Notes: generated from the sequence alone by a model not told the origin. Shown: positions 37,608 to 47,388, counted from the first letter of the stretch. The stretch: DNA of 64,000 bases from CAKZNE01 sp964485405 (GCA_964485405.1 CAZAJG010000017.1:9505-73504), one strand, 5' to 3'. Numbers and translations: made by a program.

Positions 37608-40600
37608 TTAGTTAATTAAAGAGAAGGTGCCTCTTTCCTCTTTGGGTACGTCCTCTAATGTAGAATACTTCAGGTAATAAACATAAACACCTGTTGGAGC
37701 TACTTCACCATCTACCTTACCGTCCCAGAAAAGGTCCGGATCGTTTGTTCTAAACATGACTGCTCCCCAGCGGTTCAATACATAAAAATCATATTCAGCA
37801 ACATCTTCAAATCGCATAGTTGGACCAAAAGTTCTATTCACTTCTACATCACTTCCTGGTCTAAAGGCTGTTGGTAAATAAATCTTAGCTCGTTGATTTA
37901 TACAAAGTTGATTACTCGCACTCTTAAAAGGTTCTCCGTTATCATTCACAAAACCTAGTGGATTGTTATCCTCTACTGCTTCCACATAATAACAGAACTT
38001 TCCATTTTCATTTCTAAAATCGATAATGTTATCAATAAAGGTCTCATCTAAGCCATCATTGCTCCCTACAAAAGTGAAATTTTGATTATTATTTACACTT
38101 CGGTAAACATCATATCTTCCAACTCCTCCTCCCCAGTTTTCGTAGGCATTCCAACTCAAGGTATTCGTAAGATTGCTATTAGCATCTATATTTAGAACTA
38201 CATTATTTGATCTATTACTCATAGAGTCCACCCCTCCACAAAGATTGTTCGAGCGTATTCTGTAATAATAAATGGATTTAGGATTCGCAGAAAAATCACT
38301 AAAATTCACCACAAAAGGAGCCGCTTCCGGTTTAGCTACATTTCCAATGGTTTCATAAATTCCGTTCCGTTCATTTGATCTTTGAATATCAAAACCTGAA
38401 ACATCGGCCTGACCATCTATAAAAGCTTTTAAGTCAACAGATCCTCTATTTAGGTTGTTGCTTACTTGTGCTAAGTAGAGCAAACGTGATTTTTGAGGAA
38501 CGTCTGCTGTGATTTCTACTTCATTAGAACTTGCCGTTTTTAGTTCCGGCACATCATATGCTTGAACCACGTATTTATACTGGTAATCTTTCTGAAGGTT
38601 TCCATGGGTAAAACTGAACTCATTTGGTCCCGCTGCATACAGCAATATATTTGGTCCAAAACCACCACCATTGTTAATGCTTACAAATAAATCATAACCT
38701 CCAGTTTCATCCGGGAAGCCAACATATTCATTCCAATTAATTTCAGCAATTCCATCGCACTTATTTAAACTTGATTCTAAGTAAATGGTGTTATGTGAAA
38801 CAACTTTTAGCTCATCAGACTGGGTTCCGCAGGTATCTATAGTCACAATTTTAAACTGTTCTGTTCGAGTACCAGCCATGCTTCCTCCCCAAGTATATGG
38901 AAGCACTAAGTTATCTACATCAATAGAGTCTACATAAGACCATCCAAGTACCGGGTCATTAAATAATATATAGTATTTATCAATATCTGGTTCAGAGGTT
39001 AAACTCCAACTCAAAAGGGCCTGCCCATTTGCATCAACTGATACACTGTCAATACCTATTACGTCTTCATTTCTTTGATCGCTAAACAGTTCTTCTCTGT
39101 AGTTAGAGCCTGATAAAAAGCCATTCTCCAAATCCACCACTCGGATTTGATATTTAACCGAGTCGTAACAAACGTTTACTGTATCTCTGTAAGCATACAG
39201 TTGAGTGTTCGGTGCTTCTGGAACAGAATCGATCTTTACCCAAGTACCAAGACTTGGTTTAGCCCATATTTCATAAAACCTTTTTGATGTTGCTGGTAAA
39301 GGATAATGTAATGGATTCCATTCTAAATCAGCAAACTCGCTATTGGGCGCAGCTGGTGAAGCTGTCATGGAGAGGTTTATATGACAAAGTGTATCACTCT
39401 CATTGGAAGGGAAAAAGCACTCTCCCGTTCTTTTGATTAAATAAAAGCAAGAATAACCGGATCCTGAATCTACTGTTGTATTTAAGCTATCAATCTCAGA
39501 AATGGTATCAATCGGGATAAACGTGCCACCAAAGCTTGAAGATGCATATAAAATATAATCTTTAAAATCTAAAGCACTATCCTGCTCCGCTTTATTCCAT
39601 GAAACGGTGTAGTCTCCATTTCCTTCTTCAAATATACTTGTTAAAGGGGGGGCAGTAGGGTCTCCGGCTAATACATCTACTATGAGAGTAGTAATAGATA
39701 CAGCTGGTGCTGGACAAGCATCATCCGTCATTTTAAGTGTAAAATAGTATGTACTTGTAACACCTCCACAACTACCATCTGCAGCCAAATTATTACAGTT
39801 TGGTGTCCATTCAAATTTAATATTATTGGTTAAAGCTTGGTCAAAACCTGTTTGCGGTGCAATTGGGGTGAATTTAGCACAAGTACCTGGTCCTAAACAC
39901 CCTGTACCACTAGAATATGGGCTAGAAACCTGTAAACCACCAGCAGTAAAGTAAATAGTTTGTGGTGTACCTTGTCCATCAAATTGAAAATCTTGAGCTT
40001 GCATTTCAAACGAAACTAAATCTCCAGGATAAACTTGGGTTCTATATACATTTCCGTTTCTTACAATCTGATCATAAATACTTGTGTCAATTTCCGTAGT
40101 TGGCATGGTGTTACTTGCATCACATCCTTGAGTTAATAAAGAAATTGAAACATCTCTAAACACTTCTGCTACTTTTTGGCAACCTTTCCAAGCTTCAATT
40201 TTTATACAACTAGCGAAAGAACCTTCTCCTGCACTTGTACCAAAATTGTTTACCTCCATCGTCATTTCACCAGAAACCGGATCTAGAGTTATAGGACCAT
40301 TACTCGCATGTTCGCTTCCATCCGGGTAAGGTGCATTTGCTGTGTAACCAGCTGACCATACTATAGGCGTGTTGGCCGCTTGGTAAGGTTCTGCAAATGA
40401 GAAAACAATAGAGTCTAAATCTCTATCTACCGCAAGGTGGTTATAGGTAAACTCAAAGCCTGTACATAAAACAGGAGATCCTATTTCTCCGAACTCTGGA
40501 GAGCTATCGTAACACGTAGAGGTATTTAGAGCTGCCCCACCCGGAACAGGGGTATATGGATACATCTTTGATCTAAGATAATAACTACCACTATTGTGAT

Positions 40601-41045
40601 TTTGATCTCCACTTGGACGACAACAATCTGACCAAGAAAACTCCCACCCATTTAAAGGTGGGACACCTGACAAATTTGTTACCGTTCCGGTATAAGTTAT
40701 TTTCCTAACTGCTCCGTATATATAAGTTCCTGCAGGGGCATTTATAGCCTTATTGCAACTTATAGCATCATTAGGATCTGAACAATTTGGAGACACATCC
40801 ACCTCGCTAATTTTATTTACAAGGAAATTTCCAGCTGGGGAATTAGAGTTGATAGTTTCTGTAGGGCCAAATAGTCCTAAAGAACCGTTACAATCTCCAT
40901 ATAATACTAAGGTGAATATGTAATCTCCATTAGCATTACATCTCCATGTAATCTCACCTCCCATAAGGTGGCTGGCAGTTGAGTTTGTTTTAAAACCAAA
41001 GAGAAGGATTAAAACAAGTGATAGTTTAATGAATATATTTTTCAT
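37608..41045 (-). CDS. Giant T9SS type B cargo protein, intact paralogue
   Basis: 1145 residues from the ATG at 41045 (MKNIFIKLSLVLILLFGFKTNSTA is the signal; the upstream in-frame Met has none). SHLMGGEITWRCNANGDYIFTLVLYGDCNG opens the conserved module, then VFRDVSISL and Cys-rich stretches (GCLGPGTCAKFTPIAPQTGF), fibronectin-III-like repeats, and the type B sorting domain (AKIYLPTAFRPGSDVEVNRTFGP, APTGVYVYYLKYSTLEDV). It is a tandem paralogue of the gene at 34028-37454, alike along the whole length. Exported across the outer membrane by the type IX system; probably a surface adhesin or motility-associated protein. Confidence 0.9.
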   Translation of the reverse strand: MKNIFIKLSLVLILLFGFKTNSTASHLMGGEITWRCNANGDYIFTLVLYGDCNGSLGLFGPTETINSNSPAGNFLVNKISEVDVSPNCSDPNDAISCNKAINAPAGTYIYGAVRKITYTGTVTNLSGVPPLNGWEFSWSDCCRPSGDQNHNSGSYYLRSKMYPYTPVPGGAALNTSTCYDSSPEFGEIGSPVLCTGFEFTYNHLAVDRDLDSIVFSFAEPYQAANTPIVWSAGYTANAPYPDGSEHASNGPITLDPVSGEMTMEVNNFGTSAGEGSFASCIKIEAWKGCQKVAEVFRDVSISLLTQGCDASNTMPTTEIDTSIYDQIVRNGNVYRTQVYPGDLVSFEMQAQDFQFDGQGTPQTIYFTAGGLQVSSPYSSGTGCLGPGTCAKFTPIAPQTGFDQALTNNIKFEWTPNCNNLAADGSCGGVTSTYYFTLKMTDDACPAPAVSITTLIVDVLAGDPTAPPLTSIFEEGNGDYTVSWNKAEQDSALDFKDYILYASSSFGGTFIPIDTISEIDSLNTTVDSGSGYSCFYLIKRTGECFFPSNESDTLCHINLSMTASPAAPNSEFADLEWNPLHYPLPATSKRFYEIWAKPSLGTWVKIDSVPEAPNTQLYAYRDTVNVCYDSVKYQIRVVDLENGFLSGSNYREELFSDQRNEDVIGIDSVSVDANGQALLSWSLTSEPDIDKYYILFNDPVLGWSYVDSIDVDNLVLPYTWGGSMAGTRTEQFKIVTIDTCGTQSDELKVVSHNTIYLESSLNKCDGIAEINWNEYVGFPDETGGYDLFVSINNGGGFGPNILLYAAGPNEFSFTHGNLQKDYQYKYVVQAYDVPELKTASSNEVEITADVPQKSRLLYLAQVSNNLNRGSVDLKAFIDGQADVSGFDIQRSNERNGIYETIGNVAKPEAAPFVVNFSDFSANPKSIYYYRIRSNNLCGGVDSMSNRSNNVVLNIDANSNLTNTLSWNAYENWGGGVGRYDVYRSVNNNQNFTFVGSNDGLDETFIDNIIDFRNENGKFCYYVEAVEDNNPLGFVNDNGEPFKSASNQLCINQRAKIYLPTAFRPGSDVEVNRTFGPTMRFEDVAEYDFYVLNRWGAVMFRTNDPDLFWDGKVDGEVAPTGVYVYYLKYSTLEDVPKEERGTFSLIN

Positions 41046-41208
41046 AGCGTAGGCGGTTTTGAGATAAAAGTAGTACCTCCATACAGCGAAATCTATACGC
41101 ATCCAGTTTTGAGACGCTTTGCATTAGGTAAATATGCTTATCTACCATATGAAATTTTGAGCTTCGTTCCCTCATTGAAAAGGGGAAACCGTGCTCTTTT
41201 TATGGTTA

Positions 41209-42150
41209 TTAAAAGGATTGGACTAACTCAAGAGCCTCTTTGTATTCCTTTACCAACTCTTTTACTATCTGAGAAGCGGGTTTAATTTCCTTAATTAGAC
41301 CACTTATTTGGCCTATTTCTAGTTCTCCCTCTTCCATATCACCTTGGAACATTCCTTTCTTTGCCCGCCCTCTTCCGAGTAAATTCTTGAGTTCTTCGTT
41401 AGAAGCATTTTCTGCGTAGGCTTTTTGAAGATCTATGTAGAACTTATTCTTCATCAAACGAACTGGAGTTATTTCCTTTAGTGTTAACTCTGTGGCTCCT
41501 TCGCTGGCCTCCACAACTTTATTTTTAAAATCGATATGTGCTGAGCTCTCTTCACTAGCTACAAATTTTGATCCTATCTGCACACCATCAGCTCCTAAAA
41601 CTTGAGCCGCTAAAATTTGTTTGCCCGTTGCAATTCCTCCAGCGGCAATTAATGGAATATCTAATACCTCCTTAACCATAGGTATTAAACATAAAGTTGT
41701 AGTTTCTTCCCTACCATTATGGCCACCCGCTTCAAAGCCTTCGGCAACTACCGCATCTACACCAGCTTGTTGAGATTTAAGCGCAAATTTCACACTACTT
41801 ACTACATGTACAACAACTATCCCCTTCTCTTTGAGTGTAGGAGTCCAAACCTTAGGGTTACCCGCAGAAGTAAAGACGATTGGTACGTTTTCTTCTACGA
41901 TAATGGTCATCAACTCTTCTATTTGTGGATAAAGCATGGGTACGTTTACCGCAAAAGGTTTATTGGTGGCTTTTTTGCATTTTTGGATGTGTTCTCTCAA
42001 TATTTCAGGATACATACTTCCTGATCCAATAATTCCAAGACCACCTGCATTACTCACTGCCGAGGCCAACTTCCAACCACTGCACCAAATCATTCCGGCT
42101 TGAATAATGGGATACTCAATATCAAAAAGTTCGCAGATGCGATTACTCAT
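41209..42150 (-). CDS. Nitronate monooxygenase/enoyl reductase family flavoprotein
   Basis: 313 residues. The FMN TIM-barrel signatures are present: EYPIIQAGMIWCSGWKLASAVSNAGGLGIIG, AEGFEAGGHNG and IPLIAAGGIATGKQILAAQVLGADGVQIGSKF. The family oxidises nitronates or, as FabK, reduces enoyl-ACP; the two cannot be separated here. It begins 1 bp after the subtilase stop and ends the operon that starts at 47283. Confidence 0.88.
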   Translation of the reverse strand: MSNRICELFDIEYPIIQAGMIWCSGWKLASAVSNAGGLGIIGSGSMYPEILREHIQKCKKATNKPFAVNVPMLYPQIEELMTIIVEENVPIVFTSAGNPKVWTPTLKEKGIVVVHVVSSVKFALKSQQAGVDAVVAEGFEAGGHNGREETTTLCLIPMVKEVLDIPLIAAGGIATGKQILAAQVLGADGVQIGSKFVASEESSAHIDFKNKVVEASEGATELTLKEITPVRLMKNKFYIDLQKAYAENASNEELKNLLGRGRAKKGMFQGDMEEGELEIGQISGLIKEIKPASQIVKELVKEYKEALELVQSF

Positions 42151-42151
42151 A

Positions 42152-43726
42152 TTACTTTAAAATTTTATAGGTAGAGGAATGATCGGTAACCTGGAGTTGT
42201 AAAATATAAACGCCTTCTGGATAAGGGAAATCTAATTCCATTGAACCGGACTCAATCCCTCTTTCAGACTTATACAATTCTCTTCCATTTACATCAAACA
42301 GAGATAACTGAGCGATTTGATTGATTAAAAAACCATCAAACTTGATAGAAAGCTTATCACGTACAGGGTTTGGAAAAACTTGTGTGGATAAACTACTTAG
42401 AGGTTCTTCAGTAGCAATACTAAAAAAAGCTGCTTCAAAATTGGGTATTCCGAAACCGTATTCGTTATTGGGAGCAAAAGCTTTATCCGATGAGAGTTTA
42501 ATGGCATTAAAAATCTCCATATTGGTCTTGTTCGGGTTAAATTGCCACATACAAGCGGCTAAACCAGAAATAACAGGACATGAAAAAGAAGTACCGTTTC
42601 CAGCACCTACGCTTGTACCACCAGAGTTTGCTGTTCCAGCACCCATTGCCATAACATCTGGTTTAAGCCTGCCATCAGCACTCGGGCCAATGCTACTAAA
42701 GCCAGCTCTCATTCGGCTTCCATCAACCGCTCCTATAGCTAAAACACTATCTCCATCTGCAGGAGCCGTTATGTGTTGCCAAGCACCTGATCCTTCATTT
42801 CCTGCACTAACAACCACTAATAGGCCTTTTTTAGCCGCCATGTCGGCTGCCTTCGTAACAATCGTAGTATTTCCATCCATCTCAGAATATGTATAATTAC
42901 CGACCCCTCCATCAAATTGATTGTATCCGAGTGAGGAGGTAATAATATCTGCGCCCACACTATCCGCAAATTCTGCGGCCATCATCCAGTTATCCATTTC
43001 CACTGCATTTTCTGAGCTTTCCACCTCACTTTTCAATAGCCAATAGTTTGCTTTAGGAGCACTACCTACCAATTGACCGTCAGCATAACCTCCAAGAATA
43101 GATAACACACGTGTTCCATGGCTTCCATCTTGATAGACACTGGAATGACCAGTGAAGGCTTTTGTTCCCAGAATTTGATTATTTGTCCATAAGGAATCGA
43201 AGATTAAGCCATTATCCGTACCGAAAAAGCCTCCATCAATTACGGCTATTGTCATTGTTTCGCCTTTATAACCATGGTCATGCATGATATCTCCTTTTAC
43301 CATCTCTATTTGGAGAGAAGCCAATCCGTAATCAATGGCAGCCGTTTGGAGAATACTACCTCCATAATCCGTAAAATCAAGTTTGTAATTTTTAGGTACC
43401 TCCACTCTTTTTACAAAAGGAAGCATTTGAAGTTCTTGAGCTGAAATTGACTCAACCACCACATAATTGAACCAACGGCTTTTAGCTTTCACTTTACCTC
43501 CTAATTTTTCAATTTGTGTAATATATGCTTCACTTACAGGAACATCTCTTAAATCTAAAGGCACTCCTCTTTGAGCTCTCTTTTTTAATGCAGTTTCACT
43601 CAAAGCTACATCCGCTTCGCATACTTCCGTTTTGCTGAACTCTTTATCCGAAAGATATACTCTTAACGACTGCGCTTTTAAACCCATGGTAGCTAAACAT
43701 AGGATTAGTAAATAGACTTTCTTCAT
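42152..43726 (-). CDS. S8 subtilisin-like protease with T9SS type A tail
   Basis: 524 residues. Signal MKKVYLLILCLATMGLKAQ, then a propeptide-like region to about residue 130 (an inhibitor-I9-type pattern). The catalytic triad is Asp164 (AVIDGGFFG), His203 (GSHGTRVLSI) and Ser380 (GTSFSCPV), with Asn310 (VSAGNEG) at the oxyanion hole. The C-terminus VFPNPVRDKLSIKFDG... EGVYILQLQVTDHSSTYKILK is a type A T9SS sorting domain. A secreted or surface protease; close homologues are widespread in the phylum. It lies 3 bp after mnmA. Confidence 0.93.
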   Translation of the reverse strand: MKKVYLLILCLATMGLKAQSLRVYLSDKEFSKTEVCEADVALSETALKKRAQRGVPLDLRDVPVSEAYITQIEKLGGKVKAKSRWFNYVVVESISAQELQMLPFVKRVEVPKNYKLDFTDYGGSILQTAAIDYGLASLQIEMVKGDIMHDHGYKGETMTIAVIDGGFFGTDNGLIFDSLWTNNQILGTKAFTGHSSVYQDGSHGTRVLSILGGYADGQLVGSAPKANYWLLKSEVESSENAVEMDNWMMAAEFADSVGADIITSSLGYNQFDGGVGNYTYSEMDGNTTIVTKAADMAAKKGLLVVVSAGNEGSGAWQHITAPADGDSVLAIGAVDGSRMRAGFSSIGPSADGRLKPDVMAMGAGTANSGGTSVGAGNGTSFSCPVISGLAACMWQFNPNKTNMEIFNAIKLSSDKAFAPNNEYGFGIPNFEAAFFSIATEEPLSSLSTQVFPNPVRDKLSIKFDGFLINQIAQLSLFDVNGRELYKSERGIESGSMELDFPYPEGVYILQLQVTDHSSTYKILK

Positions 43727-43729
43727 ACT

Positions 43730-44908
43730 TTAATATTTAATTACTCCAGAACCAATCAACTCGCCTTCAATATACCAAGCAGCAAACTGCCCTGGTGTAA
43801 TTGCTTTTTGAGGTTCATCAAAAATAACGTACATCCCATTTCCTTCCCTGTATAAAGTAGCACCGAATAGCGCTTGTCTATATCGTATACGTATTTGAAA
43901 GTGTTTATGTTCACCTTCTTTTAATTTTAAATCCGATCTTACCCAATGAATCTCACTTTTATCTATAAATAACCCTTTTTTTGAAAGTGCTTTATGAGAT
44001 TCTCCTTGCCCTGTATAAATCAAATTATTCTTAGTGTCTGTAGCTAGTACGAAAAGGGGCTCAGGTGTTCCGCCAACTGCTAATCCTTTACGTTGACCAA
44101 TGGTAAAAAAATGGGCGCCATTATGCTCCCCTACTACTTCACCATTTTCAGGAGAGAATGGATAGTTCGCCACCAATTTATCCAAATCACCAGAATCTAA
44201 ACCTAGCGCAATAGGAGGCACATTCTCTTCCTTTACTTCAATAATAACTCCTCTTTTTGCACTTAGCTGCTGTTGTAAAAAATCTGGCAACCGCACTTTG
44301 CCGATAAAACAAAGTCCTTGAGAATCTTTTTTATCAGCTGTGACTAAATCCATATCCGAAGCAATTCTCCGCACCTCGGGCTTATTGAGATGGCCTATAG
44401 GGAATAAAGCTTTTGACAATTGTTTCTGATTCAACTGACATAAGAAATAGCTTTGATCCTTGTGGATATCTGCTCCGGCAAGCAACCTGTGTACAGGTTT
44501 ACCTTCCACTTCGATCGTATCTTTTTGGCAATAATGACCTGTAGCTACATATTCAGCTCCTAAGTTCAAGGCGATATCCAAAAACGTGTCAAACTTAATT
44601 TCTCTATTACAAAGTACATCGGGATTTGGCGTGCGTCCTGCCTCATATTCGTTAAACATATAATCCACAATCCGCTCTTTGTATTGATCGCTTAAATCAA
44701 CTACTTGGAATGGAATGCCTAGCTTCTCTGCAACCAAAAGTGCATCGTTACTATCTTCAATCCAAGGGCATTCATCATGTAAGGTAACCGATTCATCATG
44801 CCAGTTTCGCATAAAGAGACCAATAACCTCATGCCCTTGCTCTACCAATAGATGTGCAGCTACACTGCTATCTACTCCTCCACTTAAGCCTACAACTACT
44901 TTTGCCAT
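43730..44908 (-). CDS. mnmA: tRNA-specific 2-thiouridylase
   Basis: 392 residues. The PP-loop is VVGLSGGVDSSVAAHLL. The two catalytic cysteines are Cys100 (NPDVLCNREIKF) and Cys200 (DSQGLCFIGKV), both intact, and GQRKGLAVGG marks the later beta-barrel domain. It adds sulphur to U34 of Lys, Glu and Gln tRNAs. It starts 1 bp after the MORN-protein stop, so the pair is co-transcribed. Confidence 0.96.
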   Translation of the reverse strand: MAKVVVGLSGGVDSSVAAHLLVEQGHEVIGLFMRNWHDESVTLHDECPWIEDSNDALLVAEKLGIPFQVVDLSDQYKERIVDYMFNEYEAGRTPNPDVLCNREIKFDTFLDIALNLGAEYVATGHYCQKDTIEVEGKPVHRLLAGADIHKDQSYFLCQLNQKQLSKALFPIGHLNKPEVRRIASDMDLVTADKKDSQGLCFIGKVRLPDFLQQQLSAKRGVIIEVKEENVPPIALGLDSGDLDKLVANYPFSPENGEVVGEHNGAHFFTIGQRKGLAVGGTPEPLFVLATDTKNNLIYTGQGESHKALSKKGLFIDKSEIHWVRSDLKLKEGEHKHFQIRIRYRQALFGATLYREGNGMYVIFDEPQKAITPGQFAAWYIEGELIGSGVIKY

Positions 44909-44909
44909 T

Positions 44910-45617
44910 TTACTCTTCAGAAAATCCTTCTATCTCCTCTATTTCACGGTTTAAGTGAACGCCTCTTCTCCATATTTGCTTCTCTTTCACCTTCATATTA
45001 TCATCAAAAATATACCAGTTACCGTCCATTAACCCTTTTACATATTTCCCTTTTGCTCTAATCCTTCCTTCTTCGTTATAATAGAAAACTTCACCAGATA
45101 ACATTCCATCTACATACTGGCCTTTTGATTTTGGTCTTCCATCTTCAAAAAACTGCTTCCATACTCCTTCTTTCTTTCCCATAACATAATGGGTTTCTTC
45201 CGCTACCTTTCCATTGTCGAAATACAGAAATGAAGGCCCATTCCTTTTACCCTTTTTGTAGCTTTCTCTAGAGATTAAATTCTCGTTAGCATCATAAAAG
45301 GTCCACACACTATCTTTTTCACCTTTGGTGTACCTGCCTTCAGCTGCTAAAATCCTTTTTCCGCCAAATTGCTTGGAATATGCTACCCGAGTCTTTCCCC
45401 TAAAAGTATTAATCGCTTTAAGTTCACCACTATCAAAATAGAAACGAAATTCGCCTACTTCAATTCCATGGCTAAACTCTCCTTTATAACGCACCTTGCC
45501 GTTTTCATGATTCTTTTTCCAAACACCATGACGTTTTCCCTTAGAATCCGTTTGATTAACTTGAGAAAACAGAGCTGTAGGCAAGTTTAGAATGAGGCAA
45601 AAAAGAATTGTTCTCAT
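44910..45617 (-). CDS. Secreted MORN/YwqK-repeat protein
   Basis: 235 residues from the ATG at 45617, which gives the signal MRTILFCLILNLPTALFSQ; the longer frame adds 14 residues with no signal. Tandem repeats of about 23 residues follow the MORN/YwqK pattern (GKRHGVWKKNHENGKVRYKGEF, GKKEGVWKQFFEDGRPKSKGQY, YVKGLMDGNWYIFDDNMKVKE). Such proteins are exported and often surface-associated. Annotation pipelines call the family a YwqK antitoxin, but no toxin is adjacent and that name should not be taken as function. Confidence 0.85.
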   Translation of the reverse strand: MRTILFCLILNLPTALFSQVNQTDSKGKRHGVWKKNHENGKVRYKGEFSHGIEVGEFRFYFDSGELKAINTFRGKTRVAYSKQFGGKRILAAEGRYTKGEKDSVWTFYDANENLISRESYKKGKRNGPSFLYFDNGKVAEETHYVMGKKEGVWKQFFEDGRPKSKGQYVDGMLSGEVFYYNEEGRIRAKGKYVKGLMDGNWYIFDDNMKVKEKQIWRRGVHLNREIEEIEGFSEE

Positions 45618-45709
45618 GATGGATACAAAAATACAAGGGTTAGTGCACAAAGTCACCATAGTTTAAACTATGAGGATATAAATATAATATTGCAAAGTAT
45701 TTTTTATTC

Positions 45710-45726
45710 GAACGAACAGATCGTTC
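45710..45726. promoter_or_regulatory. Inverted repeat in the MORN gene promoter region
   Basis: GAACGA-ACAGA-TCGTTC lies between the glycosyltransferase stop and the MORN gene, in the likely spacer between a minus-strand TTG (plus 45727-45729) and ATACTTTG (45693-45700). Its 45711-45717 heptamer AACGAAC equals the half-site of the 7343-7360 palindrome. A terminator is less likely because no T-run follows in either direction. Confidence 0.3.
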
Positions 45727-45746
45727 CAATCTAAAAAAAGACTGTT

Positions 45747-46703
45747 TTATTCTAAGTTTAAAGTTTCTCCAACGGTGTACTCCAGTTTTTTAGTGCTGTT
45801 TCTAACAACCATTTCCGCTAAGAACCCTGTTAAAAACATCTGTGTACCAATTACCATAGTAACCATAGCTATGTAAAACCAAGGATTATCCGTTATTAAC
45901 CTTGCTTTTTCGCCAACGCTTAGTGCATATAGTTTATCAATACCTAAATATAATGCTGCAAAAAATCCAAATACAAAAGTTAAGGTTCCGTAAAGACCAA
46001 AAAAGTGCATAGGTCTTTTAGCAAACTTAGAAACAAAAGCCAAAGTCAAAAGATCTAAAGGACCATTGATAAAGCGTATTAAACCGAACTTAGTATGGCC
46101 GTATTTTCTAGCTTGATGTTGAACGACCTTCTCCCCTATCTTTTTATAACCGGCATTTTTAGCCAAAAAGGGAATGTAACGATGCATCTCACCGTGTACA
46201 TCTACATTTTTAACCACCTCGTTTTTGTATGCCTTTAACCCACAGTTAAAATCATGCAATTCAATTTTACTTATTCTTCGGGTGGCCCAATTGTAGAATT
46301 TGGTAGGGATTGTTTTAGAGAGAGGATCGTGGCGGACTTTTTTCCAACCGCTAATCAAGTCAAAGTCGTCTTCGGTAATAAGTCGATACAATTCCGGAAT
46401 TTCATCCGGACTATCTTGAAGATCAGCATCCATCGTGATAACTACGTCACCTTCCGCAGCAGCAAAACCAACATTTAAACCCGCAGATTTACCGTGATTT
46501 CTTCTAAATTTTATTCCCTTAATGTTTGGATTGCTTTGACCAATCTCATTAACCGCTCTCCAACTCTCATCTGTTGATCCATCGTCCACAAAAATCACTT
46601 CATAAGTAAAGTTGTGTTCTTGCATTACTCGATTAATCCAATCGCTAAGTTCTCTTAGCGACTCGTCTTCATTATACAGGGGTATTACTACCGATATATT
46701 CAT
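45747..46703 (-). CDS. Family 2 glycosyltransferase, DPM1/GtrB-type with membrane spans
   Basis: 318 residues. ISVVIPLYNEDESLRELSDWI, VDDGSTDESW, MDADLQDSPDEIPEL (metal DxD) and GLNVGFAAAEGD give the GT2 catalytic core. Two transmembrane segments lie at about 230-260 (FFGLYGTLTFVFGFFAALYLG) and 275-305 (WFYIAMVTMVIGTQMFLTGFL). This layout matches undecaprenyl/dolichyl-phosphate sugar transferases such as GtrB and ArnC, which load a lipid carrier in the inner membrane. The donor is unknown. Confidence 0.93.
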   Translation of the reverse strand: MNISVVIPLYNEDESLRELSDWINRVMQEHNFTYEVIFVDDGSTDESWRAVNEIGQSNPNIKGIKFRRNHGKSAGLNVGFAAAEGDVVITMDADLQDSPDEIPELYRLITEDDFDLISGWKKVRHDPLSKTIPTKFYNWATRRISKIELHDFNCGLKAYKNEVVKNVDVHGEMHRYIPFLAKNAGYKKIGEKVVQHQARKYGHTKFGLIRFINGPLDLLTLAFVSKFAKRPMHFFGLYGTLTFVFGFFAALYLGIDKLYALSVGEKARLITDNPWFYIAMVTMVIGTQMFLTGFLAEMVVRNSTKKLEYTVGETLNLE

Positions 46704-46716
46704 TAAAAGCCTTTAT

Positions 46717-47283
46717 TTAATCGTTTTCACCAAAACTCTCAGCATCCATATTCTCCAAGTGAGCTGGTCTATTCTTTTTCATGATCGCAGCAGCTATCAA
46801 ACCAATAACACCATGGAAAATAATACTTAATAAAAAGGCTTGAAGTTGAGACCCTAAAGCCATCGGGTTTTGGTTTTCAGCTTGTTCTATGGCTTGCTCT
46901 ATAGTTTCCTCTGGCGCACCCCAATCCTCCATCATGTTTACCGTAGTTTCTATACTCAACTCTTTTAAGGTTTCGGCTGCAGAAGGATCCACAACGTTAA
47001 ACAATAAGTACGTAACAACTATTCCTGTTGCGCCAGCCACTAAGTAAGAAACTATGTAAGACGTGAAAGCGTCTTTAAAAGCTATAAATCCGCCCATCTG
47101 TTTTTTAGAAGTAGAAATACCAACGATAAACAAAACGATAGATAGTACAAATAACGATGAGGTAGCCCAAAAATTAACCAAAATATCAATCGCAACTGCG
47201 TAGCCCAAAACGGTAAAGGCAACTCCTATTCCAGCTGCTATTAAACCGTATTTCAATGCATTGGATTTTACTACCTGATTCAT
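46717..47283 (-). CDS. DUF4199 membrane protein
   Basis: 188 residues. Four hydrophobic spans (ALKYGLIAAGIGVAFTVLGYA, SLFVLSIVLFIVG, ASYIV-type LVAGATGIVVTYLLF, LLSIIFHGVIGLIAAAIM) with an acidic loop between the third and fourth (MMEDWGAPEETIEQAIEQAE). This is the standard DUF4199 pattern of Bacteroidota; function unknown. It is commonly found next to a GT2 gene of the type downstream here. A TATATTTG box precedes it. Confidence 0.88.
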   Translation of the reverse strand: MNQVVKSNALKYGLIAAGIGVAFTVLGYAVAIDILVNFWATSSLFVLSIVLFIVGISTSKKQMGGFIAFKDAFTSYIVSYLVAGATGIVVTYLLFNVVDPSAAETLKELSIETTVNMMEDWGAPEETIEQAIEQAENQNPMALGSQLQAFLLSIIFHGVIGLIAAAIMKKNRPAHLENMDAESFGEND

Positions 47284-47308
47284 TTGTTGTGTTTTTCGTG
47301 ATTAGGCG

Positions 47309-47316
47309 CAAATATA
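47309..47316 (-). promoter_or_regulatory. Candidate -7 box of the DUF4199 operon
   Basis: Minus strand TATATTTG, an exact TAnnTTTG 26 bp before the DUF4199 ATG. It is divergent from the SRP RNA promoter, and the two boxes are about 60 bp apart. Confidence 0.45.
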
Positions 47317-47374
47317 ACCAAAAAGCCATCTGGTAAAAGTTAACAAATTCTTTTACGGTTAAAGACTTTTGTCT

Positions 47375-47382
47375 TAGTTTTG
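47375..47382 (+). promoter_or_regulatory. Candidate -7 box of the SRP RNA
   Basis: TAGTTTTG is an exact TAnnTTTG and ends 6 bp before the inferred RNA 5' end, the expected spacing. Confidence 0.55.
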
Positions 47383-47388
47383 CTGACT

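Noticed and set aside
34028..41045. Long similarity between neighbouring regions as an assembly duplication or CRISPR-like repeat
   Set aside because: The two copies are diverged throughout, with different spacers and terminators, so they are true paralogous genes.
44910..45617. YwqK-type 'antitoxin' gene as part of a toxin-antitoxin system
   Set aside because: It has a signal peptide and MORN repeats, sits in a tRNA-modification/protease operon and has no toxin neighbour.
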